64,000 bases of DNA, from NCBI GenBank assembly GCA_019914995.1, contig CM034129.1:6833725-6897724 (forward strand), written 5' to 3'. The translations under genes were made by a program, and so were the position numbers. Below are positions 1 through 13,200 of this stretch, one piece after another; the first letter of the stretch is position 1, and each line of letters starts with the position of its first letter. Under the pieces are notes generated by a model. It worked only from the letters and a program-made list of their open reading frames with translations, had not been told where the DNA came from and did no database searches. This DNA is from Acanthochlamys bracteata (taxonomy: Eukaryota > Streptophyta > Magnoliopsida > Pandanales > Velloziaceae).

Positions 1-1592
1 TTTTGTGGAGAGAAATAATCTGGTGATAAATAAAGAGAGCCCAAAGATTTTGGCGGCCTGCATCTTTCTTTACTTCTCCACTCATGTCTCTTGTTTCTAT
101 ATCATTACTTGATATTCATATTAATTAAGTACTCAACTATAGCTTTTACTTTTGGTAATAATATTGTTCGTGTTTAATATATGAATGGCGCAGTTCGGAA
201 CTAGCATTTTTTAGTTTTGTTCTGTGAGTAATTTAAAGTATTCATAAATTATTTATAATTTAAAAACATGAATAAATGTTGGTGATGAGCAGTGACTGTA
301 ACAACGTTGGGTTCTGGGTAAGAATAAATTGCAATGGTACTAATTCATTTTGTGATTAGATGGGCCGCCGCAGGGAATTAATTGAACAACTGAATTAAAT
401 ATTGATTAAATTTGTGACAGCTACTTTTGCTGTTTTGTTAGAAAAGAAACGAAATGCGGTAGATGCATGCTTTGCTTTGAAGAGGCATCGACTGTTGAGA
501 GACAGAGCAGTAGGACCTGATGACCTACCACCAAATCCCTATTTTGCCTTTTGCGCCAATACCGACTTGCCACCAACTCAATGCTATGTTAAAAACGTTT
601 AGGTAGTTGTAAGTTGAACGCTTGGAACAGTTAAACGAAGATGTTTAGTAAGTTGGAGCAGAATCAACATATCTAGTTGTAAAGATGAATAATTTTGTTA
701 GACTGATTGATTATGGACATTTCGTTACGCTAAGGCATGCGTTTTTTTGTTTGCTCTTTAATGTCTATTGATAGCTAACTTACTAGATACAGACATCTGA
801 CATTGTAGAAGTGAAGTTGGAGTGATTGGTTTCGGTGCGGAGTTTTAGTTTGGTTGTATACGCATTAGCAGGTTGAGAAGCAAAAGTTTTTGTTTGAGTC
901 CAACACATGATACTTTCTACTTTTTCTTTCTTTTCCTAAAAGGTGAACGGTGTAAAAAGAATTGAAGTAGCACCAACGAAGTAGACTTGTAAGGCTTTTC
1001 TCTTGGACAGGACAGCCGAAAGTTTCTATATGCATATTTGTCTTTAAAGGAAAGAGACCCGCTGCCAGTTTAAAGGACATATATGCTATAATATATCTAA
1101 TTTGTAAGACATATACGTGAAGCTTAACATAGCTAATTTGTAAGACAGTAAATAAGACAAACTCATGGTTGATAGAACTACCTCAGGCTACTTGCGTGCT
1201 ATGAGAATTTATCAAGTGTCAAATTGGAAGTTGGAACTTTCTCAAGTGCATTTGCTTGCATGAAATTCTTTATTCCAAGAACACGGTCATGAGACTACTA
1301 AATATTTCTATTATGTGCAGAACTGACTGAATACCAGGACAACATATAGAAATTTTAGGTACTTATGTTAAATCTGAATGGATATAAAAGAGTTTCCTTA
1401 TTGCAGGAATGAATTTACATTGCACAAAGGATATTGTTGCTGTGCATTTGTGCGGTTTCTTGTATTTGGAAATATTGAGATTTATCCTTCAAAATTTTAC
1501 ACATTTAGGCATAAAATTTATGCATAAAATTGAAATAATGGTTCAGGATGATTAGTTATACACTAATAAATATTGAAACTTCATTTTTGCAG
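1..1592 (+). other. Probable 5' intron of the acetyltransferase-like gene
   Basis: There is no convincing exon here. The downstream exon at 1593 opens in the middle of a conserved domain, just after the point where plant homologues have a conserved Leu-Asp-Val-Phe-Arg-Gly block. I looked for that block and did not find it in these bases. The N-terminal exon(s) therefore most likely lie left of the window and this stretch is intron. A 66-codon ORF at 402-602 resembles nothing I know and has no splice context. The stretch around 1080-1150 holds a short imperfect repeat (taatttgtaagaca). Confidence 0.55.
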
Positions 1593-3912
1593 CTCATGAT
1601 CCTTGTAGATGATGCCGGAGCCTTCCTTCCTGCCATCAGTCATTCACCATGGAACGGTGTTACTCTTGCTGACTTTGTCATGCCATTTTTCCTGTTCATA
1701 GTTGGAGTTGCGTTGGCACTTGCCTATAAGGTAAAATTCAGGACATGTAGTAGTGATATCATTGCAATTTCCTCCCTACAGTTCTTTGACTTGCATATCT
1801 TGTATTCACTTATTTTGAACAGAGAGTGTCAAACAGAGACGTTGCCAGTAGGAAGGCTTTATTGCGGGCGCTTAAGTTGTTCGTCTTAGGTGTTGTACTC
1901 CAAGGTACTTCTTAGCCTTCCTCCTAAAGAAGGCCTCTAGGCAATTATGGTTGATTTCTGAAGCCATTTTTATGCACTAAATCCAGGAGGTTTTTTTCAT
2001 GGCATTAACAACTTAACATATGGCGTTGATATTTTAAATATTCGATGGACTGGTGTACTGCAGGTACCTCTTTTATCTTAGTGCTTTTATCTAGGACTAC
2101 CACCAAAAACTTTTTAGCTCAGTGCTTAATGGCGTGGACATTACTCTGATGAGAGGCTTGCCATCTGTTGTTTTCTTTTTGTTCTTTTTTTTTGGTTTTT
2201 GTCCTGGGTAACTTTTATCTAATTTCTGGTAAATTTTCTCTTGCAGAGAATTGCAGTTGCCTATCTGTTGGTTGCGATATGTGAGATCTGGTTTACATAT
2301 GACAGTAAGGTGGATTCAGGATATGCCCTCCTGAGAAGATACAGATTTCAAATGTAAGCCTATTTTCTCTCTTCACTCTCTAAACATGTTCTTACTTCAA
2401 ACTCAGCAATCCTTTAGGAAATGAATCTCATTTCTTTCACCATTGTGACAGAATTGACTTAGTTCGCTGCCCTGAAATTTGATTGTATAACAGAAGTGTT
2501 TTATTTGTTTGTGTATTTTGCCAACTTCAATTTGTTGAGTGACTATTGTAACTGCTTGCTTTTGACAGGATTGTCGCGTTGATACTTACTACTGTTTACA
2601 TGTCCCTCTTGTATGGTTTATATGTTCCTGATTGGGAGTATCAAGTAATGAGAGACGGTGCAGTAGAAACTTTCTTGGTATGTTCAAACGTTCTTAGTGC
2701 CATAGTTATTGCCTTCTTGCTAATTTCTTTAAATAAAAGAAATTTACTTTGGTGACTGTCACTAGGTTAAATGTGGGGCGCGAGGTGATACAGGTCCTGG
2801 TTGCAATGCTGTTGGCATGATTGATCGGCAAATTTTAGGCATTCAGCATCTATATAAACATCCTGTTTACGGTCGAACTGAGGTATAATACAATATAGCC
2901 ACACTACCTTGCCTCTCTTTGAAGATCATTGAATTTTTTGGAGATCATTGTCTATGTATAGTAAGCATCATTCCTTTGTAGGAATGCAGCATTTATTCTC
3001 CAAGAAATGGTCCTCTTCCTTCTGATGCTCCTTCGTGGTGTCAAGCCCCTTTCGATCCTGAGGGGCTTCTAAGGTATGTGCTTTTGGTTTCTACAACTCA
3101 AGCCCCATTGATCTTTCGAGTAAAAAATCAGAACTACTGAAATCCGTGGCTAGTGCTACAGTACCATGATGGCAGTTGTGAGTTGTTTGATTGGCTTGCA
3201 GTTCGGACATGTAATTGTGCATTTCAAGGTATTTGACATGATTTATATTCGAGTAGTTGCCCACGTAGAGCACATCCCTCTAAAGATTGAATAATTTGCA
3301 GGAACATAAAGAAAGGATCATGCACTGGATGGTGCCTTCCTTTTGTCTTTTGGCTGTTTCCTTTGCAATGGATTTCTTTGGTACGAAGCAACATTTTACT
3401 TGAATTCCAGTACCTCTGTTAGTCTAGGGGATTGCTTCTACTAAATTTATCTTCTCTTATCATAGGAATGCATATGAACAAGGCTCTTTACAACGTCAGC
3501 TACACATTTGTAACCATGGGTGCCGCTGGGATGCTTTTTGTGGGAATATATTTGCTGGTAACCTAACTATCTGCTTCTTAATATTCAAAAAACATTAGAG
3601 AGAGAACAGACAAGAAGGCATGTAGGGTCTCAATAATTCTTTCATGGATGGATGTAGGTCGATGTCTATTGCTACAGGATGCCGTTCATTCCTATGGAAT
3701 GGTTAGGAATGCATGCCTTGATGATTTACATTCTTATAGCCTGCAATGTTTTGCCCGTATTCCTCCAAGGATTCTACTGGAAAGAACCTCAAAATAATAT
3801 TGTGAGCTTTCCTTTAGTTGACCTATGTTTAATATACTTTATCTAAAGCTTCAAAAAACTTTTAATTCTTGTAATAAATGTTCCTTTGCAGTTGAAGCTA
3901 ATTGGGATATGA
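1593..3912 (+). CDS. Heparan-alpha-glucosaminide N-acetyltransferase-like protein, 3' twelve exons
   Basis: Plant member of the HGSNAT/DUF5009 family of multi-pass membrane proteins. The animal enzyme acetylates terminal glucosamine of heparan sulphate in lysosomes; the plant substrate is not established. Coding exons by splice borders and frame: 1593-1730, 1823-1904, 1987-2063, 2247-2353, 2569-2677, 2766-2882, 2982-3073, 3162-3228, 3302-3380, 3466-3557, 3658-3801 and 3892-3912. They sum to 1125 nt, 374 residues plus a TGA stop, with all phases agreeing. Family landmarks are LMILVDDAG at the start of the first visible exon, then a hydrophobic segment after FVMPFF, a GFFHGINNLTYGVD block, GPGCNAVG, and a C-terminal MEWLGMHAL segment. 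The last exon encodes only LKLIGI. The start codon is outside the window, so the gene is partial only because of the window edge; no internal stop or frameshift is seen. Confidence 0.9.
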
Positions 3913-4640
3913 TAGTGAGAGGTCGTTGCTCTCACCCCCCAGACGCTGGATAATGGATAGGCCTCGACTTTTGTACATATCGAACAAATTTTACAATGTT
4001 ATAGAATGAGAAAGTATTGCCATTTACATGAAGGGAAAACACAAATCCATTTTCGTACAAGTTTGATCGACAGAAGTTGACTCCATAAGTCCTTACTATT
4101 ATACCATACAAAAAGCAGCCAAAGGATCTCAATTTAACAATAGTAGCACTGTGCACAACACTTCGGGTTCAACTCTGGCATCACATTAGATCAACAAAAA
4201 TAATGTAGTTCAACATAAGCAGTTTTTATATAGTTAAATTAGAAGCTGTGGGACGGGATTACAGATCTTACAGATCTGGCATCACATTAGATCAACAAAA
4301 AGAATGTAGTTCAACATAAGCAGTTTTTTATATTACATGTGATATGCAATGTACGATTCAGAATGCGCAAACGGTTATGTTCTGGACTGATCTGTGGCTA
4401 AGATGCCCTTACTGGTGTTTCTAGGGTCGTAGAGTATATTGCAGTAGCTAAAGATGCCATGGTAGTAGACTATTTGATCCAACTCACGTAGAGTCTCTAT
4501 GGTTTCCTTATTTTTTTGTTAGAGAATTTTTGGGCCAAACCCAAGCACATAGCAAGCCGTAGCTCTGCATTGACTTGTTATATCCTAGTGGTTTAACTTA
4601 CTTGCCGGTGAGATGCTCTGGAGATTTACGGGTCGCTGGG
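3913..4640 (+). other. 3' flank of the acetyltransferase-like gene
   Basis: Non-coding. It probably contains the 3' UTR just after the TGA at 3910-3912. No strong coding ORF is present; the 74-codon - strand ORF at 3932-4156 has no recognisable similarity. A direct repeat starts at 4174. Confidence 0.4.
4174..4332. repeat. Direct repeat, two ~57-bp copies 101 bp apart
   Basis: The sequence beginning tctggcatcacattagatca occurs at 4174 and again at 4275. The copies continue in register through the atgtagttcaacataagcag stretch with about one substitution, then differ. This is a local duplication in the 3' flank of the gene. Confidence 0.85.
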
Positions 4641-5205
4641 AGTGCTTAAATGAAAAGCTTTCATTAAAAAAGTTTAATTTGTAACTTTTCTAAAAAGGAG
4701 TCTAAACTTTTTGTTCTAGAAAATTAAAAAAATTATATTAACAGATATTTTACAACATACAATTTATTTATATTTTTCAAAATTAAAATTTTTTTATATA
4801 ATACTAGATAAAATTTATTATAAAATGAAAGTTTAAATGAAATAAAAAAACTAAAATGGAAATTTTAATTTACACTAGTAATATATTAATAGATTTATAA
4901 GCAAGAATTAACAATTTTATTATGTTATAAATTCAAAAAATGAAATAATATATAAAAAATAATTCTGAATTTTAACGGTACATCATTTATTATACATATA
5001 CAAATATTTCAGCTATTATATTTCTTCATTACTTATAAATATAAGTTTAACCAAATATATGTTCAGTTTTTTTATTAAAAAGCTTCAAATAGTAAACTTC
5101 ACCAAACAAAATTAAAAAAATATTTTTTCAATAAAAGCTCCACAGTCATTTTTTTAGCAAAAATTTCAACTCTAAATTTAAAACTTAACCAAACGTGTCC
5201 TATAT
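4636..5205. mobile_element. AT-rich MITE-like element
   Basis: A very AT-rich block bounded by fairly GC-balanced DNA. It opens with a gggagtgcttaaatgaaaag-like end and closes with ttaaccaaacgtgtcc, the kind of terminus common in small non-autonomous plant DNA transposons. Similar AT-rich blocks with agtgctt/aaaagca-type ends occur at 31978-32235, 48686-48932 and 63605-63830. Exact ends and a target-site duplication could not be fixed by eye. Confidence 0.4.
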
Positions 5206-5539
5206 CCATAAGTGCATGCTGAGACTTTTGCTAGTCGCTATAACTTAGTAATTACCAACCACCCATAAAAATGAAACAAAATAAAATATGTGATATCTTA
5301 CATTAACCTTTTCTCTTGAATCAATGTACATATGTTCATTTACAAAGAGGTGTGAACATTCAAAGACAGTTTATCATGTAAATTGAACTAACCTTCCTTA
5401 GAGGATTTATATCACCTCAGTTTGCTTCTGTAGGATTAGGTTCCGCACTAAAAGGATTGGCCAACTTCTTATATATTAGCATTTTCTACTTATAATCACA
5501 TACTCATTTCAGCATCCAGCTAATGTTGGACTATTAAGT

Positions 5540-6760
5540 AGCGTGGACTTTTATGTTAAGCCCACCAAACCAAGATTCACTTGGTCCAACCCAATGCTTA
5601 GCCTATCTCCAAGTTAGCTAGTCCGCTTTTCACTTGGACGCCATCCTAGGCTTCTATACTACTAACCTTGTCTTAATCCAGCAAGTTAATCAGTCTTTTA
5701 CTCGAGTTCACCAAACCCTACACACTACTAACTTGATTCTACCATAATTTGGAGGCTCAATAATCTTTCCCCAGCAACACGCCGGGTGGCTCCACCCGCC
5801 GGACTTTGATACCAATTGTTGGTCAAATCTGCACAATCAACTCAAAAGAAGAGGGATGAATTGAATTGATAGCTAAAAAATTTAATACAATATTTCTAAC
5901 TGAATAAAGCTTAATTTTTAAGAAAATAGTAGCACTATAGTCGATTGAACGTAAACAGATTCTCTATTTAGTGTTAACTTTTTAGTTCAAGTGCAAATAA
6001 TATAAAAAAATTATTTAACACACAAACATGCAGGATTTACGTGATTCGGCAAATGAATTTACCTACGTCCACGGCCAATCTTTGTTAAGAGTAAATTTTA
6101 CTAATCTTTATCAAATTGCTACAATAGCAAGATAATGTGTTTAGCCAAATACCATTGTCTTAACCGGTTCTTTCTTCGAGATGAACCATCACTAGACTCA
6201 CAAGTCTCTACGGCCGCTAACACATAAGTCTTAGTCAAGGCCTTGCGCAAAGTACGTAACTTTCTACAAAAATAGCACAACCGAAAAGGCTTAGCGAAGC
6301 TCTTCTCGCGGAGTGTGTTTACTACAAGCAATTTTTAAAGCATAAGATCTCTATCACACAGATTGGGTGTAAGCTTAGTAAAAATAAGAAGAGGATCAAA
6401 TGAAATACCGATGGGTTTTATTTTTGTAATGCTTGGACAGTTGGTGGAGAGTAATAGTGTGTTTTCTCTATATAAATTTTTTCTTATATATGTAGCTCTG
6501 TTTTGACTCCGTAGTATCTTTCTACGCTCTTATTTTTCTCTTCTTCTCCCTCTTCTATTTTTCTATTCTCCGGCTGTAGAATTTTTTTATCTCCTAACGA
6601 TAGAAAATTCTTCCGTTCTCCCTCCTACGTCTGTTACAGTAATGTCAACTTATATTTATATGTCGCTGCCATTTGGGTTCCATCAACGGTTGGATCTTGA
6701 TGAAGTTAAGTTAAATATCAAGTCGATCTTTTAGCGAGCATTTAAGATCTCAATTATTCT
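5540..6760 (-). mobile_element. Decayed copia-type LTR retrotransposon remnant
   Basis: On the - strand, an LTR-like end (CCAACA) is followed directly by a primer-binding-site-like attggtatcaaag (+ strand 5805-5817), matching the initiator-Met tRNA type used by plant copia elements. The LTR-like part starts at 5818 on the + strand with tgttggtcaaatc. It carries the acgtgattcggcaa and cctacgtccacgg stretches (6040-6075) that recur in plant copia LTRs. The internal region to the left (5540-5805) is short and no pol domain is visible. The far LTR boundary is not determined. Confidence 0.5.
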
Positions 6761-9700
6761 GCTGGTATGGCTTGATTACATCTTTCTTTTGTAGCATTAA
6801 ATAAGCTTATCAGTGATTTTTAAATTCTTTCGCGTGTGCTCTTCTTCTTTACATATTGTTTAATTTATTTGATCTTTCTGATGACCCCTAGTATGAAGAC
6901 GATGAACCAATCAGGTGACTAGAATACATCAAGCTCAATTTCAAAATTTTCTTCTGAGTTCATAATCAGCTATGTGAGACTCCCGTTGAGTGTTCATCAG
7001 CTCTAAAATGGCTTCTGATGAACTTACTTACTATGAGCTGGAATGTATAGATTTATTTTCTAGTGAAAAATGCTAGTGATTTTGAAGTGTATTATCATCT
7101 AGATGTTCCAGTGAAATCAACTCTCATATGTAGTGAAAGAATGCTTGGATTCATCTTGTAAATCTTGTATGATAGCTCTTTGTATAGTGTTTTTCTATCA
7201 GCTTCATTATTTAGATCATTTTGTATAGTAGCTCTATATAGTATGTTATTGTGATGTATCATCATAGCAGTATACTGGATCAAGTGTATGTATACTCCTT
7301 GTAACTAGATCCTTAGCTTTTCTTTGAATGAAGATTGAAATTTAATTTCTAAATTCAAATCTAGCATGCTGACAGAATGTCTCGGATGGCATCGTGGCAC
7401 TATATTCTTGACCTTTATTTGTTGCGATTTCCTGCTGTACTTGATGTGGATTGATAGTGGATATAATGTTCAATATGTTCTCAAAATTTGGCTTCAAACG
7501 GATAAGAAAATCTTAATCAAACTTCTTCTAAAAATAGGCTTCAGTGTTGTCTGATTTTCTGTAATGCATGTTTTCTGAATTTCTTCCAATCTTCCACGGA
7601 ATTTTTAAGGTTCTGTAGATCATAATTTGATGAACTCCTTAGTCAATGTTGTTGTGTGCATGTTGTTCTAATTCTAATAAAAATATCATGCTCAAACTGA
7701 ATTTGCATCACGATCAAAACTCTCTTTGAAATCTATAATATGATAATTTTTACTCGAATCAAAAGTAGCAGTAATCTAGTCGGCTGTTCTTATGAGACTC
7801 CTTTGCTCTGCTATCTCAACACTTAGTCAATTTTCTTTTTGACTCGATGTAGAGTATCCTATAAAACGACTGGCTGGATTATGACTATTTAGTAGAAAAA
7901 AATTATATTTTTAATTTTGCATAGCTTAGTTTAAACCATTAATCAACATAACTCATAAATTATAAATCTTATTTTTTGTTATCATCAAAATCGACCTTGG
8001 GATTCCAATAATCTCCTTCTATTTTATGGTGACAAAATAAAATAAGAATTATTGGTTTATGATTCTAACAAAAGAATAGTGATTAGTCATTATAAACAAA
8101 AGAGAGATTGATTTTGTTACCAAAGAAAGGGTGTAAATTGTTTTGATTTTCTTTGAACAAATTCTCCTCCTTACTAAATGCATTATTAGTACTTTCACTT
8201 TCCTACACATAATAGTTTTTATCTCTTCCCCGTTTTATCATCACAAAAAGAGTGGGAGGTTATTGAGCAATTTTCAATATTTAAGAAGAATCATAATTGA
8301 GTCAAATGTTCATGAAGGATTTATGAAAGATATATTCATATTGCATAAGGAATGTATTCATATAATCCAAGAAGCAACACGCGTATATGTTTTATCTTGA
8401 TTTATCTTTGTTGGCATTATCTGAGAAAGATATATCTCATTATACATTGCTGATGGAGACTTCTTTCTTTTTCATATTTAACAAGAACTTACTAAATTTC
8501 TATCTCTTATAAATATAAAACATGCCTTACCTCCTATTATATTCTTGTGCATGGATGGAGTTGTATTTGTATTAATGTGGCACAATGAGAGCAGCTCCTG
8601 ATTATTTACAATATTTAATAGAAAGTTGTTTTTTCTCTGTTTGAGCTCCAGCTGACTACTTATTGATTACTTATCTTCAAGAACATATACTTGCTCACTG
8701 TTTTCATCCAAACTATATTTTTTGAAAATACCTTTTCTCGGCTTTAGGTTAGCTCACAACTGTATTAATAATTAGCAAAATTTTACAAAATCAAAATCTT
8801 AGCAAAATTTCAAGCTCATTTAAGGTACAAATGTATAAATTCATATTTCTTTTCAATATAATTCAAAGATAACAATATTTGTCAAAACCAAAAAAAAAAA
8901 AAATCATTAAAATCATCATTTTAGAAGTATAAGACAATTTTACGATACATCCAAATCAAGACAATAATTTACAAAACATGTCATATAAATTCACAATGTT
9001 ATGTAGCATTTGCATTCAACAATTAGCTAAAAAGAGTCAAGAGAGGATTTATCCATAGTTTATTTATGCTTTATTATTTTATTTGACAAAGAGAATTTCC
9101 TTTTGATATATGTCAACTGATCTCTTGTGCAGTCATTAACGATTTGATTTTGGTTCGATAGAAAATTTTGTAGTAAGTTCAGCAGTCTATTTTCAAAAAA
9201 TTCTTTCTTGCAAAAGATGACACTTTACTGCCAACAAGAAAAGCGTTGTATGTCCTTATTAGCACACAATAGGTCAAGCAAAATATTTATTGACTTAAAG
9301 AGAAAAGATATCTCATATAGATCATATCTTTCTTTACTAGGATATTTGGACTTCTCCCCCTTAATAAGGGCATAATCTTTTTATTGTTGATGTACTTAGC
9401 GACCTCTCTTTTCAATAGGAAACCTGCGTATAGCAGAATTTGTATAGAAACTTTTCCGGCATGTAATTGTTAACTTTAGTAGAGTGCTTTGCTTTTGGTG
9501 AAGTAGGCTTTTGTTCTTTCACTTGCAAAAGCATTCAGTTACCCAAAATTTAATGGCATTTTATAAGACATCAAACTCATATTCAACAGTTAGGTGGTAG
9601 CATAACTCCTGCAGAAATCAATGTGAGTTCACATGAATCTCATTATATATATATATATATATATATATCCTTATTTTAGCAACATGATAGATTCTACAAC

Positions 9701-9904
9701 TACTTTCTTAGTCCATCGAATAATAATTTTGTATGATTAATACTTTCACTAAGTTGAAAACACAAATAACTAATAAACAAATAAACAGTTAATATATTAA
9801 ACATTAAATGGCATTATTATTGAATATATAATAAGCTGTCGAGTTAAAATACTTTGCAAAATATAATAGTTTAATAAATCATAATTTCAAAATAAAATCT
9901 AACA
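6760..9904. other. Gene-free, repeat-derived stretch
   Basis: No intact gene. The stretches gggattccaataatctcctt (about 8000) and ttctcccccttaataagggc (about 9350) resemble segments often found beside decayed copia elements, so this is probably more retrotransposon debris. The 62- and 85-codon ORFs at 7366-7554 and 8143-8400 show no recognisable domain. Confidence 0.4.
9643..9668. repeat. (AT)n microsatellite
   Basis: About thirteen AT dinucleotides in a row. Confidence 0.95.
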
Positions 9905-10117
9905 ATTAGGGAGTCAGGATATCTAAACCGAATTCTAATCTCCAATCCCGTGTACCTTCGCCAGCATTTGACGTCCAGACTCACTTTGTACCCAGCCGAG
10001 GCTATTACCATCCGTTTGATCGGTCCGAATGGGCTATGGAGTCTTCCTTACGCACATGAGCCTACCTAATACTATGGCTATAGGGTGGATAACTTCACCA
10101 CCACACTAACACCCATT
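9905..10117. repeat. Left half of an older repeat split by a hAT insertion
   Basis: This block is more GC-rich than its surroundings. It runs up to cacccatt at 10110-10117 and resumes after the hAT element with tgcccattgggttgctgatc at 14495. I do not recognise the family; no coding domain is visible. Confidence 0.5.
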
Positions 10118-10582
10118 TAGGGGTGGCAACATGAGTTCATGAGTCGGTTTTGAGTCAATTCATTTAATAACCGGATTAAGTTTTTTCAACCCTAAGCCAA
10201 CCCAGTCGATTCATTTAATAACCAGATCAAACTTGAGATGACCCATTTAAAAATTAAAAATATTAATTTTTATTTTATATGTTTATTTCTTCTATCTATA
10301 TTAAAAAAAATTTCTTGAAACATACAAGAAGTCGATAGCAGTAGTAAAAGTAGAGCATAATGCATAGTACTTAACTTATGCTATGTATCGTACTTCAGAT
10401 AGCATGTGAAGGGAAGTGTTATTACTTCAGATAGCTGATAGCATGTCAAGGTAGAATGGAAGACCGAAGAGGGAAACAGACGGATAGATATTAAAGAAGG
10501 AAAGTAGAATTAGCAGGCTATCTAGCAATAACTAAGGAGATTTTAGAAAATCTACATCGATCAACAGTAGATGTTGAATGGA

Positions 10583-10586
<4 letters not shown>

Positions 10587-10611
<25 letters not shown>
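10587..10611. repeat. Poly-A tract inside the hAT element
   Basis: A run of about 25 adenines. It is not flanked by anything that suggests a retroposed gene. Confidence 0.9.
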
Positions 10612-10613
<2 letters not shown>

Positions 10614-11779
10614 GGAACAGTTTGACATTGTCATTCATAGCGAAAGCAAGAACAAATTAACTTATCACTGCGAATAATAACAACAAAGAAAAAAAAAAGG
10701 AGAAATATGATGAGAACAAGTAGTGGTCTTAATCCATATGAAATTATTTCATATTTTCCTTGGTAAAACACAAAACACATTATCCGTATGCATATGTCAC
10801 ATTCCAAATTTCCAACAGCAAAAGAATTGGGAACTATGTGCATATGTTACATTCCAAGTTGCCAACAAACCTTGTTACTATTACATAACCATATAGCCAT
10901 TCACTGCTCACTTCATACACAGAATGCGTATCCTCTCTTTCCTACAATCTGACAGTTGCCACCTCTTTCCTTTGGCTTATTTGTTCCCCCTTCAAATAAG
11001 GCAATTTGCATGTACAATGCTCTACATAAATGAAGTTAGCATCCACTGGGAGACCAAGTAATATGCTAGTGTTGTTCATAAATTTTCTTAGCATCCACTT
11101 AGAACAACAACATATTACTAACTAGTGCTAGCACTGAAATCAATCACCTAAAACTTGTGCTAGTTAATGAAACAAATAAGTCAATAAAAAAATCAATCAG
11201 CTGGCATGCTACTAACTAGCACCTTTCTAGAATAGAGAGCACATAAACCGCTAACCAGTTAGTTGAGAAGTTGTTGACTATTTCGAGATAAACAAACAAA
11301 GCAAATCCAATAAGGATTATCAGTTGTAATTGGTCTATTAAGTACATCATGGGTCGTAGAAGCTACATATGGATATCTACATTCATCGGTTTTTCAATAT
11401 GTTAAGATATCAAAATCAATTTCTCCTTTCATTCAAGGTTCATCAAAATATAGTTTAAGTACTGACTTTTGTGTGACGCCTTCTTCATTTTCACATAAAT
11501 AAAATTTCTAAAACAAATAACATAACAATATTATATGAAAATATAATCAAATAAATTAAAAAATGACTATATAATGTAAAGAAAAAAGGTGAAAATTTAA
11601 TAACTTACTTTTAAGACGTCACATGATTTATATCTTCAATATGTAAGCTCACTAACATTATGATAATAAAAAGATCCAATATCTCCAATTAGGACTTGTG
11701 AAGAAGAAGAAGCCATGTCACTTGCCTTTGTACTTTATAAGCATATTCATTGACTTATAACTGCATCCTTCACATGCTT

Positions 11780-13200
11780 AGACTCTGCATCTGTTCCATC
11801 ACTATATAACTTCTTGTAAGACCATTCAACAAACCTGAGTTTATATCTTGGATCAAAAGTGATTGCAATAGCCAAAATCAAACTAAAACTGGACCAATAC
11901 TTCTAAAATTTAGAGTACATACTCTCTGCTATAGTTTTAATCTAAAGATCACAATCATGCATAGCTTCTTTCAAAGTTAGATGTACCGTACAAACTACTA
12001 ACAAATACAAATTGGCAGTAGATACTTTGAACCAAAAAAATGACATGTGAGGTTATAAAAAATTCTAAAAAACTTGCTTAATTTTTCAGCTTTTTCTCAC
12101 TCACTACGAGTAGGACAATGAGTGTAACTGGAATCACTTAGCTCTAAATGTGAGAAAGCGCGACGAAAGTAAATGGCAGTGTCAAACATCATAAATGTAG
12201 AAGTCCATATTATTGGAACATCTAGTCTCAAACTTCTTTAATCATTAAGTGAACTATGTTTAACACAATAAAAACAAATCTTTGTTTTCTTGCTTGTGAC
12301 CCTTTCACATACTTGCCACTTTCACGAATCTTCTCAATAACCATATCTATTTCTTTCAAACCATCTTGCACAACCAAATTAAGAATATGTGTACAATATC
12401 TAATATGAAAGTAATCATCGTTAGATATAAGACCACCACTTAAGGACAATTGATTCTGTAACATTCCAGCACAAACATCATTCGCAGAAGCATTATCTAA
12501 GGTAATTGAAAAAAATTATCCTTCTATGCCCTGATCTTTTAAAAAGTTAAAAACCTTCTCACTAAAGAAACACCATTATAAGGAAGAGGCATAAATCCAA
12601 AATTCAAAAAATTCTTATGCAATTGCCAATCTTTATCAATGAAATGAGCAGTCAAAAAAAGTACCCATCAGTTGTCAAAAAAGACCACAAATCAGAAGTC
12701 AAACATATTCTACCATGAACATATTCTAACATAGAGTGGATCATGTTCTTTTCTCTTCTATATACAATCTTATAATAAGCTTTTACTATATTTTTACTCA
12801 CAAGCTGCACATCCTTCCGCAGATATTGAAATACAGCTCTAGATCAACCAAGTTCAGTAAAATGAAAAAGCATATCATGTATAATTATAACAACAGTCAG
12901 TAATTCCCTAAATTTATTAGGGTCAAACTTTTCCTCCTCTTCCAAAGCTATAGAATGAATATTTTGTTGAAGAATCAATTGTCCTACATTTCGTGTCCCT
13001 CCTAGCACATGACTCTACGTGACATTTCAATTACTAATACCATATTGACTGTCTGACAAGTAAATAGTATCACAATATTTGCACTTACTTCTTTTCTAGT
13101 AGAATCTAAAAGAAGAAATTCAAAATTCTTCCATATCTCCGAGGTAAGCTTCCGTTTACGCTTTCCTACTGTAGTTGGTTGTGTCACATGACTCCAACCA
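11780..13200 (-). pseudogene. hAT transposase remnant (BED finger, broken)
   Basis: Reading leftwards on the - strand, the N-terminal end (13187-13090) encodes a KRKRKLTSEIWKNFE stretch typical of the BED zinc finger of plant hAT proteins. Its cysteine/histidine spacing is no longer intact. Further on (about 12440-12260) there is CTHILNLVVQDGL followed by KYVKGSQARKQRF, core signatures of the RNase H-like transposase fold. Near 11900-11820 a FDPRYKLRFVEW segment matches the conserved region before the C-terminal dimerisation domain. The pieces lie in different frames with stop codons between them, so no functional transposase can be made. This is a coding relic of the element at 10118-14494. 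Confidence 0.8.

Noticed and set aside
402-602. 66-codon ORF as the missing first exon of the acetyltransferase-like gene
   Set aside because: It lacks the conserved block expected before LMILVDD and has no matching splice donor in phase.
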